Positions 24,631 to 33,481 of a stretch of 64,000 bases of DNA are shown piece by piece (position 1 is the stretch's first letter; each line of letters begins with the position of its first letter). This DNA comes from Agrococcus terreus. Lineage in GTDB: Bacteria > Actinomycetota > Actinomycetes > Actinomycetales > Microbacteriaceae. The stretch is from contig NZ_BMLM01000002.1 of assembly GCF_014645235.1 (NCBI RefSeq), forward strand, positions 186,001-250,000, in the 5' to 3' direction. The notes beneath the pieces were generated by a model. The model was not told the DNA's origin. It saw only the letters and a program-made list of their open reading frames with translations, and made no database searches. Both the position numbers and the translations under genes were made by a program.

Positions 24631-25953
24631 ATGACTGCATCGCGCCCGAACCAGGCCGCGCCCGATCCCCACGACGACGTCGCCCTGCGCGTCGAGCACC
24701 TCAGCAAGGTGTTCGGCCGCCGCCCCAAGGAGGCCCTCGCGCGCATCGCCGCCGGCGCCTCCCGCGACGAGGCCGCCAAGCTCGGCACCGCCGCCGTCGT
24801 CGACGCGTCCTTCGACGTCCGCCGCGGCGAGATCTTCGTCGTCATGGGCCTGTCGGGCTCCGGCAAGTCGACCCTCATCCGCATGCTCAACGGGCTGCTC
24901 GAGCCCACCGAGGGCACGGTCGATGTCGGCGGCGAGCGCGTGACCGGCGTCGACGCCAAGCGGCTGCGGGGCGTGCGCCGTTCGCAGGTGTCGATGGTGT
25001 TCCAGCACTTCGCGCTGCTCCCCCACCGCACCGTGCTCGAGAACGTCGCGTACGGCCTCGAGATCCAGGGCGTCGGCCGCGAGCGCCGCCAGCAGCTCGC
25101 GCGCGACGTGATCCGCCGCGTCGGGCTCGAGGCGTGGGAGACCCGCATGCCGAGCGAGCTCTCGGGCGGCATGCAGCAGCGCGTCGGCATCGCCCGCGCC
25201 CTCTGCGCCGACACGCCCGTGCTGCTCATGGACGAGGCCTTCAGCGCGCTCGACCCGCTCATCCGCCGCGAGATGCAGGAGCAGCTCGTCGAGCTGCAGG
25301 CCGAGCTCGGCAAGACGATCGTCTTCATCACGCACGACCTCAACGAGGCGATGTTCCTCGGCGACCGGATCGCCGTCATGCGCGACGGCCGCATCGTGCA
25401 GATCGGCAGCCCGGAGGAGATCCTCACCGATCCCGCGAACGACTACGTCGCGCAGTTCGTGCAGGACGTCGACCGCGCCCGCGTGCTCACCGCCGCCTCC
25501 GTCATGGAGCCGCCGGCCGCCGCCGTGCCGATCACCGTCGGCCCGCGCGGCGCCCTCAAGGCGCTCCGCGACGCCCAGACCTCGACGCTGCTCGTCACCG
25601 GCCCCGGCCGCACGGTGCTCGGCGCCGTCCGCGACCGCGACGTCATGCGCGCCGTGCAGGCGGGCGAGCGCGAGCTGCGCCCCCTCGTCGACGCCGGCGT
25701 GCAGCAGGTCGACCCCGACACCTCGCTCGCCGAGCTGCCCGAGCTCGCGATCACGAGCGGCCTCCCGCTCGCGGTGGTCGGCGACGGCGGACGCCTCCTC
25801 GGCGTCATCCCGCGCGTGATGCTGCTCGCCGCGCTCGGCAACGTGCCCACCGACACCTCGGAGCTGCAGGTCGTCGACCTGCCGCCGGCGCTCGACGCGC
25901 GGCTCCTGACCCAGACCCTCGACGCCACCCCGGAGGTGCACGATGCTCGATGA
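24631..25953 (+). CDS. opuAA: Glycine betaine/proline ABC transporter ATP-binding protein
   Basis: 440-residue quaternary-amine transporter ATPase (ProV/OpuAA type). Walker A is GLSGSGKST at 73-81, the signature is LSGGMQQRVGIARAL and Walker B is VLLMDEAFSALD. The insert between residues 30 and 60 with RIAAGASRDEAAKLGTAAVV is typical of ProV. A pair of CBS motifs occupies about 290-405 (VMEPPAAAVPITV, then PLVDAGVQQVDPDTS), which in relatives sense ionic strength or c-di-AMP. SD CAGGAG precedes the ATG. Overlaps the permease gene by 11 bases. Confidence 0.93.
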   Translation: MTASRPNQAAPDPHDDVALRVEHLSKVFGRRPKEALARIAAGASRDEAAKLGTAAVVDASFDVRRGEIFVVMGLSGSGKSTLIRMLNGLLEPTEGTVDVGGERVTGVDAKRLRGVRRSQVSMVFQHFALLPHRTVLENVAYGLEIQGVGRERRQQLARDVIRRVGLEAWETRMPSELSGGMQQRVGIARALCADTPVLLMDEAFSALDPLIRREMQEQLVELQAELGKTIVFITHDLNEAMFLGDRIAVMRDGRIVQIGSPEEILTDPANDYVAQFVQDVDRARVLTAASVMEPPAAAVPITVGPRGALKALRDAQTSTLLVTGPGRTVLGAVRDRDVMRAVQAGERELRPLVDAGVQQVDPDTSLAELPELAITSGLPLAVVGDGGRLLGVIPRVMLLAALGNVPTDTSELQVVDLPPALDARLLTQTLDATPEVHDAR

Positions 25954-26923
25954 CCTCCGACTCCCCCTCGGCACCTGGGTGGAGGCCGGCGTCGACTGGG
26001 TGACGGTCAACCTCGCCGTCGTGTTCGACGCGATCCGCGCCGTCGTGCTCGCCCTCTTCGGCGTCGCCGAGACCGCCTTCACGCAGCCGCCCGAGCCCGT
26101 GATGATCGCGATCCTCACCCTGCTCGCGTTCGCGGTGCGCGGCTGGCGGATGGCGCTCGGCACCGTGCTCGGCCTCGCCGTCATCGTGCTCGTCGGCCAG
26201 TGGGACAACGCGATGCTCACGCTCTCGCTCACCGTCGTCGCCGCGCTCTTCGCGCTGCTCATCGCCATCCCGCTCGGCATCTGGGCCGCCCGCTCCGACA
26301 CCGTCTCGGCGATCGTCCGGCCCGTGCTCGACTTCCTGCAGACGATGCCCGCGTTCGTCTACCTGATCCCCGCGATCATCCTGTTCCGCATCGGCGTCGT
26401 GCCCGGCATCATCGCCACGATCGCCTTCGCGCTCGCTCCCGGCGTCCGGCTCACCGAGCTCGGCATCCGCGGCGTGAACAAGGAGATCGTCGAGGCCGGG
26501 CACGCGTTCGGCGCCTCGCCCGGCCGCATCCTGCGCCAGATCCAGCTGCCGCTCGCGCTGCCGACGATCATGACGGGCGTCAACCAGATCATCATGCTGT
26601 CGCTCTCGATGGTCGTGATCGCCGCGATGGTCGGCGCCCGCGGCCTCGGGCAGGACATCGTGCAGTCCCTGCAGCGGATCGACATCGCCCTCGGGTTCGA
26701 GGCCGGCATCTCGGTCGTGATCCTCGCGATCATCCTCGACCGCTGCACCAACGCGCTGGGGTCCCTCCAGCAGCACAGCCCCATCGCGCGCCTCCGCGCG
26801 CGATCCGTCGCGGCGCGCCGGGCACCCAGCCCTGCGCCGGCGACGACCGGAGCGGCCGCATCCGCGGTCGCCCAGACCGACACGGGCCGCGTGGGGAGCG
26901 CGGTCGGAGAGGAACGAGCATGA
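25943..26923 (+). CDS. opuAB: Glycine betaine/proline ABC transporter permease
   Basis: 326-residue permease with the standard OpuAB/ProW core. About six helices are present after a periplasmic or cytosolic N-terminal stretch. Family motifs are LDFLQTMPAFVYLIPAI and the EAA loop EAGHAFGASPGRILRQIQLPLALPTIMTGVNQ. A C-terminal extension of about 55 residues rich in Ala, Arg and Pro (from about 270) is unusual in length. The stop overlaps the binding-protein start (ATGA). It forms the membrane channel for osmoprotectant uptake. Confidence 0.93.
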   Translation: MLDDLRLPLGTWVEAGVDWVTVNLAVVFDAIRAVVLALFGVAETAFTQPPEPVMIAILTLLAFAVRGWRMALGTVLGLAVIVLVGQWDNAMLTLSLTVVAALFALLIAIPLGIWAARSDTVSAIVRPVLDFLQTMPAFVYLIPAIILFRIGVVPGIIATIAFALAPGVRLTELGIRGVNKEIVEAGHAFGASPGRILRQIQLPLALPTIMTGVNQIIMLSLSMVVIAAMVGARGLGQDIVQSLQRIDIALGFEAGISVVILAIILDRCTNALGSLQQHSPIARLRARSVAARRAPSPAPATTGAAASAVAQTDTGRVGSAVGEERA

Positions 26924-27834
26924 CCAAGCGCTTCATCCGAGGAGCCGCGATCGCGGCGGTCGGCGCGCTGGCCCTCGCGGGCTGCTCCGCCGCGGACGGC
27001 GGGACCGACGCGGAAGGCGCGGCAGGCGGCGACCAGACCGACCTGACGATCGGCGTCTTCAACGGCTGGCCCGAGGGCGAGGCCGTCTCGTACCTGTGGC
27101 AGGCGATCCTCGAGGAGGAGGGCTACGACGTCTCCCTCGAGTACGCCGACGCGGGCCCCGTGTTCGCCGGCGTCGCCGCGGGCGACTTCGACGTGCACCT
27201 CGACGGCTGGCTGCCGCTGACGCACGCCGACTACATGGACGAGTTCGGCGCCGAGCTCATCGACCTCGGCTCGTGGAACGACGACGCGGTGCTCACCATC
27301 GCGGTGAACGAGGACGCCCCGATCACGTCGCTCGAGGAGCTCGCGGACAACGCGGACACCTTCGGCAACCGGATCGTGGGCATCGAGCCCGGCGCCGGTC
27401 TGACGGCGGCGACGCAGAACGAGGTCATGCCGACCTACGGGCTCGAGGGCATGGAGCTCTCGACGTCATCGACGCCCGCGATGCTCGCCGAGCTGAGCGC
27501 CGCGATCGACAGCGGCGAGAACATCGCCGTGACGCTGTGGCGCCCGCACTGGGCGTACGACGAGTTCGCGATCCGCGACCTCGAGGACCCCGAGGGCACG
27601 CTCGGCGGCGCGGAGGGCATCCACTCGCTCGCGCGCGCGGGCTTCGACGAGGACTTCCCGCAGCTCACCGCGTGGCTGCAGGCGTTCGAGATGGACTCGG
27701 AGCTGCTGTTCTCGCTCGAGAACGCGATGTTCAACAGCGGCGCGTCGCAGGGCGACTACCCCGAGATCGTCGCCGACTGGATCGCCGAGAACCAGGAGTG
27801 GGTGGACGGCCTGACCGCCGGCGCCGACGCCTGA
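26920..27834 (+). CDS. opuAC: Glycine betaine/proline ABC transporter substrate-binding lipoprotein
   Basis: 304-residue lipoprotein. The signal peptide ends GALALAGC, lipidated Cys at about 20. The OpuAC fold is seen in LTIGVFNGWPEGEAVSYLW, VHLDGWLPLTHADYMDEFG and NIAVTLWRPHWAYDEFAIRDLE; in relatives the aromatic residues of such segments box the quaternary ammonium head. It is the last gene of opuA and is followed by a strong hairpin at 27851. Confidence 0.92.
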   Translation: MTKRFIRGAAIAAVGALALAGCSAADGGTDAEGAAGGDQTDLTIGVFNGWPEGEAVSYLWQAILEEEGYDVSLEYADAGPVFAGVAAGDFDVHLDGWLPLTHADYMDEFGAELIDLGSWNDDAVLTIAVNEDAPITSLEELADNADTFGNRIVGIEPGAGLTAATQNEVMPTYGLEGMELSTSSTPAMLAELSAAIDSGENIAVTLWRPHWAYDEFAIRDLEDPEGTLGGAEGIHSLARAGFDEDFPQLTAWLQAFEMDSELLFSLENAMFNSGASQGDYPEIVADWIAENQEWVDGLTAGADA

Positions 27835-27850
27835 TCCGCATCCTCACGCG

Positions 27851-27882
27851 CGAGGGCCGCACCCACCCGGGTGCGGCCCTCG
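27851..27882 (+). terminator. Terminator of opuA operon
   Basis: Perfect 14-bp stem CGAGGGCCGCACCC (27851-27864) / complement (27869-27882) with a 4-base ACCC loop. Lies 16 bases after the opuAC stop. Confidence 0.85.
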
Positions 27883-27902
27883 TCGCATTCGCCACCGCTC
27901 GC

Positions 27903-28071
27903 CGCTGGTCGAGGAGCGCGCCGCCGCAGGCGGCACGCGTCACGAGACCCCACCGGCCCACCGGCTCTCGTGACGGCAGCGCCCTCCGGACGTGGCCTCC
28001 TCGACCGACGCGCGCAGGCCACCCCGCTGGTCGAGGAGCGCGCCGCCGCAGGAGGCACGCGTCACGAGACC
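27903..28071. repeat. Interspersed palindromic units F1-R1-F2 (left of GIY-YIG gene)
   Basis: Three related units. F1 at 27903-27949 begins CGCTGGTCGAGGAGCGCGCC and ends CGTCACGAGACC. R1 at 27963-28006 is of the opposite type (begins GGCTCTCGTGACGGCAGCGC, ends CCTCCTCGACC), 13 bases after F1. F2 at 28025-28071 repeats F1 nearly exactly. Each has internal dyad symmetry, and F and R types are related by inversion at their ends. Confidence 0.85.
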
Positions 28072-28132
28072 CGTCCACAGCCTGGCCGGGTGCGGCCGCC
28101 GGGCATCTGCAGCCCACGGCACGATGCCCGCC

Positions 28133-28456
28133 ATGCCGCACATGTACATCCTCGAATGCGCCGACGGCTCCTACTACGTGGGCTCGTCCTGGGACGCCGA
28201 GGCTCGGCTGTGGGAGCACAACGCGGGCCGCGTCGACGGGTACACGAAGCGTCGCCGTCCGGTGCGCCTCGTGTACGCGGCCTGGTTCGACCGCATCGAG
28301 GACGCCTACGCCGCGGAGAAGCGCGTGCAGGGCTGGGGACGACGGAAGCGGGAGCTGCTCATCCACGGACGGGAGGACGAGCTGCCCGGCTCCGGCTCTC
28401 GGTCGTGGGCGGCACGACGCGCGTGGCCCGCGAAGCCGCCTGACGGGGTCTCGTGA
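28133..28456 (+). CDS. GIY-YIG nuclease family protein (UPF0213/SLX1-type)
   Basis: 107-residue single GIY-YIG domain. The opening MYILECADGSYYVGSSWD carries the GIY (M-Y-I) and YIG-like (Y-V-G) strands, followed by Arg25 and His29 in EARLWEHNAG and the conserved Glu62 in AAEKRVQGWGRRKRELLI. Alternative ATG starts are at 28124 and 28142. The protein's last residues, after about 95, and its stop at 28454 are encoded by repeat unit R2. The gene is bracketed by palindromic units on both sides. GIY-YIG proteins of this size nick or cleave DNA; a role in spreading the repeats is inference. Confidence 0.8.
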   Translation: MPHMYILECADGSYYVGSSWDAEARLWEHNAGRVDGYTKRRRPVRLVYAAWFDRIEDAYAAEKRVQGWGRRKRELLIHGREDELPGSGSRSWAARRAWPAKPPDGVS

Positions 28457-28550
28457 CGGCAGCGCCCTCCGGCGCGGCCTCCTCGACCAGCGAGAACGTC
28501 AGCACCGCTGGTCGAGGAGCGCGCGGCGCAGCCTCACGCGTCACGAGACC
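28447..28550. repeat. Compound palindromic element R2-F3
   Basis: R2 (28447-28492, begins GGTCTCGTGACGG) and F3 (28506-28550, ends GTCACGAGACC) face each other across a 13-base spacer, giving an imperfect inverted repeat of 104 bp. The stop codon of the GIY-YIG gene is inside R2. Confidence 0.85.
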
Positions 28551-28563
28551 CACGACGCGAACC

Positions 28564-28668
28564 GGTCTCGTGACGGCAGCGCCCTCCGGGCGCGGCCTCC
28601 TCGACCAGCGAGAGCGTCAGCACCGCTGGTCGAGGAGCGCGCGGCGCAGCCGCACGCGTCACGAGACC
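28564..28668. repeat. Compound palindromic element R3-F4
   Basis: Near-identical copy of the preceding element, offset by 117 bases: R3 28564-28610, 13-base spacer, F4 28624-28668. It ends three bases before the last stop codon of the liv-ketone-body operon and may act as its transcription terminator. Confidence 0.85.
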
Positions 28669-28671
28669 CGG

Positions 28672-29730
28672 TCAGTCGGCGGTGGCGACATGCGCGAGGA
28701 GCTCGCGCGCGAACCGCTCCGGGTCCTCGAGGTGGGGCGAGTGACCCGCGCCCTCGAAGATGACCTCGCGGTACGCGCCGCTCGCGGCGGCGTACGCGTC
28801 GAGCACCGCCCGGGTCTGCGCGACCATCGGCTGCGGCGGCGCCGCCTCCTCCCCCGGCCACCCGGGCACGATGCCGTGCTTGCCGAGCGTGTGGAGGTCG
28901 AAGAACGACTCGTCGGCGACGATCGCGTCGTGCGCGCCGCGGATCCACAGCACCGGCGGCTTCGCCGCGATCCCGACGATCCCCGTGAGGTCGAGGTGCT
29001 TGCCCGACATCGCGTTGAGGATGCCGCGGTCGCCCGCCGCGAACCCCGGCCAGGCGTCGGAGGCGACGCCGTCGCCGGGCTGATTGCCCTCCCCCGTGCG
29101 CGTCGAGAGCATCGACTCCACCCAGAGGTCCTCGCGGCCGTCGTCGAAGTCCGCGGCGACGTAGCTCGAGCGGAAGACGCTCCGCGGGCTCGTCGGCGCA
29201 TCCGCCGTCGTGTCGCCCGCCGCGAGCCGCGCGATGAAGTCGGGGTTCGCGCCGAGCCCGCCCGTGCCCGCCGCGTCGGGCGTGCACAGGGTGCCGTCGA
29301 GCCGCGTGCCGAAGCCCTGCGGCGGCACGGGCGCCTGCAGCGTCACCGAGCGCACGAGCTCCGGCCGGTCGAGCAGCAGCTGCAGCACCACGCCGCCGCC
29401 CATCGACCAGCCGACGAGGTGGGCGCCGGAGACGCCGAGCGCGTCGAGCACGCCGGCCACGTCGTCCGAGAGGTCGCGCAGCCCGCGGGTCGCGTCGACC
29501 GGCAGCGTCTCGGAGTCGCCGAACCCGCGCAGGTCGATCGCGATCGACGGGCGCGGCAGCGCCTGCATGAGCGGCTGGAAGAACAGCGACGACGACACGT
29601 TGCCGTGGATCAGCACGATCGGCGCGGCGTCCGCCGAGGCGGCGTCGGTGCCCGGCGCGCGCAGCACCGACGCCTCGAGCCGGTCGGTGCGCACCGAACG
29701 CTGCTCGATGCCCTCCAGCAGGGTCGTCAT
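28672..29730 (-). CDS. Alpha/beta hydrolase (esterase-like)
   Basis: 352-residue alpha/beta hydrolase. The oxyanion-side motif is [13 protein letters not shown], the nucleophile elbow GWSMGGGVV, and the catalytic His is in [15 protein letters not shown] lid-like insertion of about 90 residues (from [12 protein letters not shown] to FAAGDRG) separates the strands. Its start overlaps scoB (ATGA), and it is the last of twelve genes in the operon. With a CoA-transferase and hydroxybutyrate dehydrogenase upstream, hydrolysis of a hydroxyacid ester or oligomer is a reasonable guess; the substrate is unknown. Confidence 0.8.
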   Translation of the reverse strand: MTTLLEGIEQRSVRTDRLEASVLRAPGTDAASADAAPIVLIHGNVSSSLFFQPLMQALPRPSIAIDLRGFGDSETLPVDATRGLRDLSDDVAGVLDALGVSGAHLVGWSMGGGVVLQLLLDRPELVRSVTLQAPVPPQGFGTRLDGTLCTPDAAGTGGLGANPDFIARLAAGDTTADAPTSPRSVFRSSYVAADFDDGREDLWVESMLSTRTGEGNQPGDGVASDAWPGFAAGDRGILNAMSGKHLDLTGIVGIAAKPPVLWIRGAHDAIVADESFFDLHTLGKHGIVPGWPGEEAAPPQPMVAQTRAVLDAYAAASGAYREVIFEGAGHSPHLEDPERFARELLAHVATAD

Positions 29731-30356
29731 GCGAGGATCTCGGGCTCGGTCTTCTCGCGCAGCTCCTCGAGCGTCACGTCGGGGGCGAGCTCGACGAGCC
29801 GGAGGCCTTCGTCGGTGACATCGAGCACCGCGAGGTCGGAGATGATGCGGTCGACGACGCGCTTGCCGGTGAGCGGCAGCGAGCACTCGTGCACGATCTT
29901 CGCCGAGCCGTCCTTCGCGACGTGCTCCATGAGCACGATCACGCGCGCGGCGCCGTGCACGAGGTCCATCGCGCCGCCCGGGCCCTTCACCATCTTGCCG
30001 GGGATCATCCAGTTGGCGATGTCGCCCGCGGCCGAGACCTGCATGGCGCCGAGGATGGCGGCGTCGATCTTGCCCCCGCGGATCATCGCGAACGACGTGG
30101 CGGAGTCGAAGAACGACGTGCCGGGGAGCGTCGTCACGGTCTCCTTGCCGGCGTTGATGAGGTCGGGGTCGACGGCGTCCTCGGTCGGGTACGGCCCGAC
30201 GCCGAGGATGCCGTTCTCGCTCTGCAGGACGACGGTGACGTCGTCGGGCACGAAGTTCGGCACGAGCGTCGGCAGGCCGATGCCGAGGTTGACGTACATG
30301 CCGTCCTCGAGCTCCTGCGCGGCGCGGGCCGCCATCTGGTTGCGGGTCAGTGCCAT
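29727..30356 (-). CDS. scoB: 3-oxoacid CoA-transferase subunit B
   Basis: 209-residue beta subunit. It pairs with subunit A to move CoA from succinyl-CoA (or acetyl-CoA) to acetoacetate or a related 3-oxoacid. The catalytic Glu47 is in [29 protein letters not shown] opens the fold, and [16 protein letters not shown] is conserved. It starts two bases after the subunit A stop and overlaps the following hydrolase gene. Confidence 0.92.
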   Translation of the reverse strand: MALTRNQMAARAAQELEDGMYVNLGIGLPTLVPNFVPDDVTVVLQSENGILGVGPYPTEDAVDPDLINAGKETVTTLPGTSFFDSATSFAMIRGGKIDAAILGAMQVSAAGDIANWMIPGKMVKGPGGAMDLVHGAARVIVLMEHVAKDGSAKIVHECSLPLTGKRVVDRIISDLAVLDVTDEGLRLVELAPDVTLEELREKTEPEILA

Positions 30357-30358
30357 GC

Positions 30359-31132
30359 TCAGCTGTCCTCTCGAACGGTGCGGCGCTCGATGCGCTTCTC
30401 GATGTCGGTGCCCACCTCGACGATGCGGTGCACGAACACGCCCGGCAGGTGCACGTCGTCGGGGTCGATCTCGCCGGGCTCGACGAGCTCCTCGACCTGC
30501 GCGATGCAGATCCGGCCCGCCATCGCGGCCGGCGGCGAGAACTGGCGCGCCGCCTTGTTGAAGACGAGGTTGCCGTGGCGGTCGCCGCGGAGCGCGTGCA
30601 CGAGCGCGAAGTCGGTCGTGATCGCCTCCTCGAGCACGAACTCCTGCGGCACGCCGTCGACGTCGAACACCGCGGTGGGCTTCGGGTCGGATGCCTTCGC
30701 GACGGTGCCGTCGGCGTTGTAGCGCTGGGGCAGGCCGCCCTCCTGCACCTGCGTGCCGACGCCCGTGCGGGTGTAGAAGGCGGCGATGCCGGAGCCGCCG
30801 GCGCGCAGCTTCTCGGCCAGCGTGCCCTGCGGCGTGAGGATCAGCTCGAGCTCGCCCGTGAGGTAGCGGCGCTCGAACTCCTTGTTCTCGCCCACGTACG
30901 ACGAGGTCATCCGGTCGATCTGCCCGTTGCGGAGCAGGAGGCCGAGGCCCCAGTCGTCGACGCCGCAGTTGTTCGAGACCACCTTCAGCCCGGTCACGCC
31001 GCGCTCCTCGAGGGCCCGGATGAGCGCCATCGGGTTGCCGGAGAGGCCGAAGCCGCCGACCGCGAGGGTCGCGCCCTCCGGGATGTCGGCCACGGCCTCC
31101 GCCGCGGATCCCCAGGTCTTGTCGATCGCCAT
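30359..31132 (-). CDS. scoA: 3-oxoacid CoA-transferase subunit A
   Basis: 257-residue alpha subunit. It has the CoA-binding [16 protein letters not shown] at about 29-44 and [31 protein letters not shown] and FYTRTGVGT. The start overlaps the upstream hydrolase stop by one base (TGATG). Together with the 3-hydroxybutyrate dehydrogenase-like protein it completes the usual ketone-body route from 3-hydroxybutyrate to acetoacetyl-CoA. Confidence 0.92.
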   Translation of the reverse strand: MAIDKTWGSAAEAVADIPEGATLAVGGFGLSGNPMALIRALEERGVTGLKVVSNNCGVDDWGLGLLLRNGQIDRMTSSYVGENKEFERRYLTGELELILTPQGTLAEKLRAGGSGIAAFYTRTGVGTQVQEGGLPQRYNADGTVAKASDPKPTAVFDVDGVPQEFVLEEAITTDFALVHALRGDRHGNLVFNKAARQFSPPAAMAGRICIAQVEELVEPGEIDPDDVHLPGVFVHRIVEVGTDIEKRIERRTVREDS

Positions 31133-32058
31133 CAGCGTCCCTCCTCCCGCACGGAGGAGGAGGCTGCACCGCGGACCGCGTCGGCCACGGCGCCCACCCC
31201 CTCGCCGAGCAGGATCGTGTAGTGGTTCGTGCCCTCGACGTCGGTCACGTCGAGGCGGGGCAGGCGGGCCGTCCACGTCGCCAGCCACTCGTCATCGTAG
31301 AGGCCCGGGCTGGCGTCGAGCAGGTCGCGGGGGCTGCGGAGGAACCGGATCGGCGCCTCGATGCCCGGGAGCGCCTCGGCGTAGCCGTCGCGGCCGTCGA
31401 GCTCGACGAGGTTCGCGACGACCGCGTCGGGCAGCGCGGAGGGCCGGAGCGCCCCGTCGATCTCGCGGAGGTCGTAGTCGACGTACTCCTCGACCTGCGC
31501 GCTCCAGTAGGGCCCGAACGCGGGGTGGCCGCGCCAGAAGTCGCGGTAGGCGTCGTGGCTCGGGAACGTGCGCGCGAGCCGATCGAGCGCGGGGCCCAGG
31601 ATGTCGGCGGGGCTCGCGTCGGGCGCCGCGGGCCGCAGCGGGAGCCCGCCGTCGACGAGCACGAGCGCGGCGACGAGGTCGGGCCGTGCCTCGGCGAGCC
31701 GGCCGGCGACGAAGCCTCCCATCGAGTGGCCGACGACGATCGCGCGCGGGATGCCGAGCGCGTCGAGCGCGTCGGCGAGGTCGCGCGCGTGCTGCACGAG
31801 CCCGTAGGGGCCGGGCAGGTCACGGGAGGCGCCGCGGCCGCGCAGGTCGAGCGCGAGCACGGGCGCGTCGAGGCGAGCGGCGAGGCCCGAGAACGAGCGG
31901 TGGTTGGCGGTGATGCCGTGGATGGCGACGACGGGCGTGCCGGGCGCGCCCTCGTGCCAGAGCGTGCCGACGAGCTCGCCGCCGGCGACGGCGACGCGCA
32001 CCGGCGCCTCGGTCGTGGCGGCCGCGCCCACTTCCTGCGCGGTCACCGGGCGCTCCAT
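31132..32058 (-). CDS. Alpha/beta hydrolase
   Basis: 308-residue alpha/beta hydrolase. Motifs are [14 protein letters not shown], the nucleophile elbow [14 protein letters not shown] and the catalytic His in [29 protein letters not shown] is the strand-4 hallmark. It overlaps the dehydrogenase gene upstream by 16 bases and scoA downstream by one base. It is not close to the second hydrolase of the operon in sequence, so the two probably act on different esters or steps. Confidence 0.8.
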   Translation of the reverse strand: MERPVTAQEVGAAATTEAPVRVAVAGGELVGTLWHEGAPGTPVVAIHGITANHRSFSGLAARLDAPVLALDLRGRGASRDLPGPYGLVQHARDLADALDALGIPRAIVVGHSMGGFVAGRLAEARPDLVAALVLVDGGLPLRPAAPDASPADILGPALDRLARTFPSHDAYRDFWRGHPAFGPYWSAQVEEYVDYDLREIDGALRPSALPDAVVANLVELDGRDGYAEALPGIEAPIRFLRSPRDLLDASPGLYDDEWLATWTARLPRLDVTDVEGTNHYTILLGEGVGAVADAVRGAASSSVREEGR

Positions 32059-32789
32059 CCGCCGTCCATGACGTACGAGGAGCCGGTGACCATGCCGGCG
32101 TGCGGCCCGGCGAGCCAGGTGGCGAGCGAGGCGACCTCCTCGGGCTCCACGAGCCGCTTTATCGCCGCCTCCGTGAGCATCACCTTCTGCAGCACCTCGT
32201 CCTCCGGGATGCCGTGCGTGCGCGCCTGGTCGGCGATCTGCGACTCGACGAGCGCGGTGCGCACGTAGCCCGGGTCGATGCAGTTCGAGGTGATGCCGTG
32301 CGGGGCGCCCTCGAGCGCCGTCACCTTCGAGAGCCCCTCGAGGCCGTGCTTGGCCGCGACGTACGCCGACTTGAAGGCGGAGGCCCGGATGCCGTGCACG
32401 CTCGAGAGGTTGAGCACGCGGCCGAAGCCGCGCTCGATCATGCCGGGCATGGCCGCGCGGATGAGCAGGAACGGCGCCTCGAGCATGAGCGCGTGGATGC
32501 GGCGCCACGCCTCCGGCTCGAAGTCGACGATGGGCGCGACGCGCTGGATGCCGGCGTTGTTGACGAGGATGTCGGCCTCGAGCGAGAGGTCCTCGAGCGC
32601 GCGGGTGTCGAGCAGGTCGACCTCCCACGCCTCGCCGCCGAGCTCGTCGGCGAGCGCCTGGGCGGCAGTGCCGTCGCGGTCGGCGACCACGACGTGCGCG
32701 CCCTCCGCGGCGAACGAGCGGGCGACGGCGGCGCCGATGCCGGCGGCGCCGCCGGTGATGACGGCCCTGCGGCCGGAGAGCGTGCTCAT
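32043..32789 (-). CDS. 3-hydroxybutyrate dehydrogenase-like SDR
   Basis: 248-residue short-chain dehydrogenase. TGGAAGIGAAV (12-22) binds NAD, NNAG is at 77-80, and the catalytic triad is Ser130, Tyr143 and Lys147 (SSVHGIRASAFKSAYVAAKHG). The SSVHG..AS.FKSAYV.AKHG run and the C-terminal QIADQARTHGIPEDEVLQKVML lid match D-3-hydroxybutyrate dehydrogenases. It overlaps TetR upstream (ATGA). Reaction: (R)-3-hydroxybutyrate to acetoacetate with NAD+. Confidence 0.87.
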   Translation of the reverse strand: MSTLSGRRAVITGGAAGIGAAVARSFAAEGAHVVVADRDGTAAQALADELGGEAWEVDLLDTRALEDLSLEADILVNNAGIQRVAPIVDFEPEAWRRIHALMLEAPFLLIRAAMPGMIERGFGRVLNLSSVHGIRASAFKSAYVAAKHGLEGLSKVTALEGAPHGITSNCIDPGYVRTALVESQIADQARTHGIPEDEVLQKVMLTEAAIKRLVEPEEVASLATWLAGPHAGMVTGSSYVMDGGWSAR

Positions 32790-33481
32790 GGGTCCTCCTT
32801 CGGGTGCGCCGCCGAGGCGGCGGGCGGTGCGGCGGCCGGGGTCTGCCCGGCCGTCGGGTCTGCGGGTCGTCCCGTGCCGAGCGCGCGCTGCACGAGCGCG
32901 ACCATCTCGTCGAAGACGTGGTCGGGCACCGAGGTGGCGCCGGTGCCGTAGCGGCCCTCGTCGGCGGTCGGCCACAGCACGTAGCGCATGCCGATCATCT
33001 CGCCGATGCCCATGAGCGCCCAGGCGGCGACCTCGGGGTCGACGTCGGCGATCTCGCCCGCGTCGCGGGCGGCGGCGAGGCCGGCGATGTAGCCCTCGAC
33101 GATGCGCTCGTAGTGGCGGCGCATCGCGCCGGGCGAGACCTGCTCGGCCTCGCGCACGACGCGGTAGAGCGCGGGGTGCTCGGCGGTGAAGCGGAAGAAC
33201 TCGCGGAATCCCTCGCGCTCAGCGCCGGCGCGGTCCTCGCCGCGCTCGGCACCGGACCGCATGGCGGCGCGCACGCGCCGGTTGAGGTCGTCGACGAGCT
33301 GCTCGAAGATGTCGAGCTTCGAGGCGAAGTACAGGTAGAAGGTGCCCTGCGCGACCTGCGCCCGCTCGGTGATGCGCGAGATCGACGCGGCCTGGTAGCC
33401 CTGCTCGGCGAACACCTGCTCGGCGGCTTCGAGCAGCTTCGCCATGGTCGCCTCGCCGCGCTTCGTCCTCGGCTGCGTCAT
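32786..33481 (-). CDS. TetR family transcriptional regulator
   Basis: 231-residue regulator. The N-terminal helix-turn-helix region (about 8-58) reads AAEQVFAEQGYQAASISRITERAQVAQGTFYLYFASKLDIFEQLV, classic TetR. The ligand domain is helical, and the last 25 residues are Ala/Pro-rich. It is in the middle of the operon it most likely controls, between the CoA ligase and the dehydrogenase, with ATGA overlaps on both sides. Candidate operator at 39728-39749. Confidence 0.92.
   Translation of the reverse strand: MTQPRTKRGEATMAKLLEAAEQVFAEQGYQAASISRITERAQVAQGTFYLYFASKLDIFEQLVDDLNRRVRAAMRSGAERGEDRAGAEREGFREFFRFTAEHPALYRVVREAEQVSPGAMRRHYERIVEGYIAGLAAARDAGEIADVDPEVAAWALMGIGEMIGMRYVLWPTADEGRYGTGATSVPDHVFDEMVALVQRALGTGRPADPTAGQTPAAAPPAASAAHPKEDP

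Noticed and set aside
28097-28132. Longer start for the GIY-YIG gene reaching back to 27992
   Set aside because: The added residues would be translated from repeat units R1 and F2; the domain begins at MYIL.
27903-28668. CRISPR array
   Set aside because: The repeats alternate in orientation, spacers are a constant 13 bases or long, and no cas genes are present.
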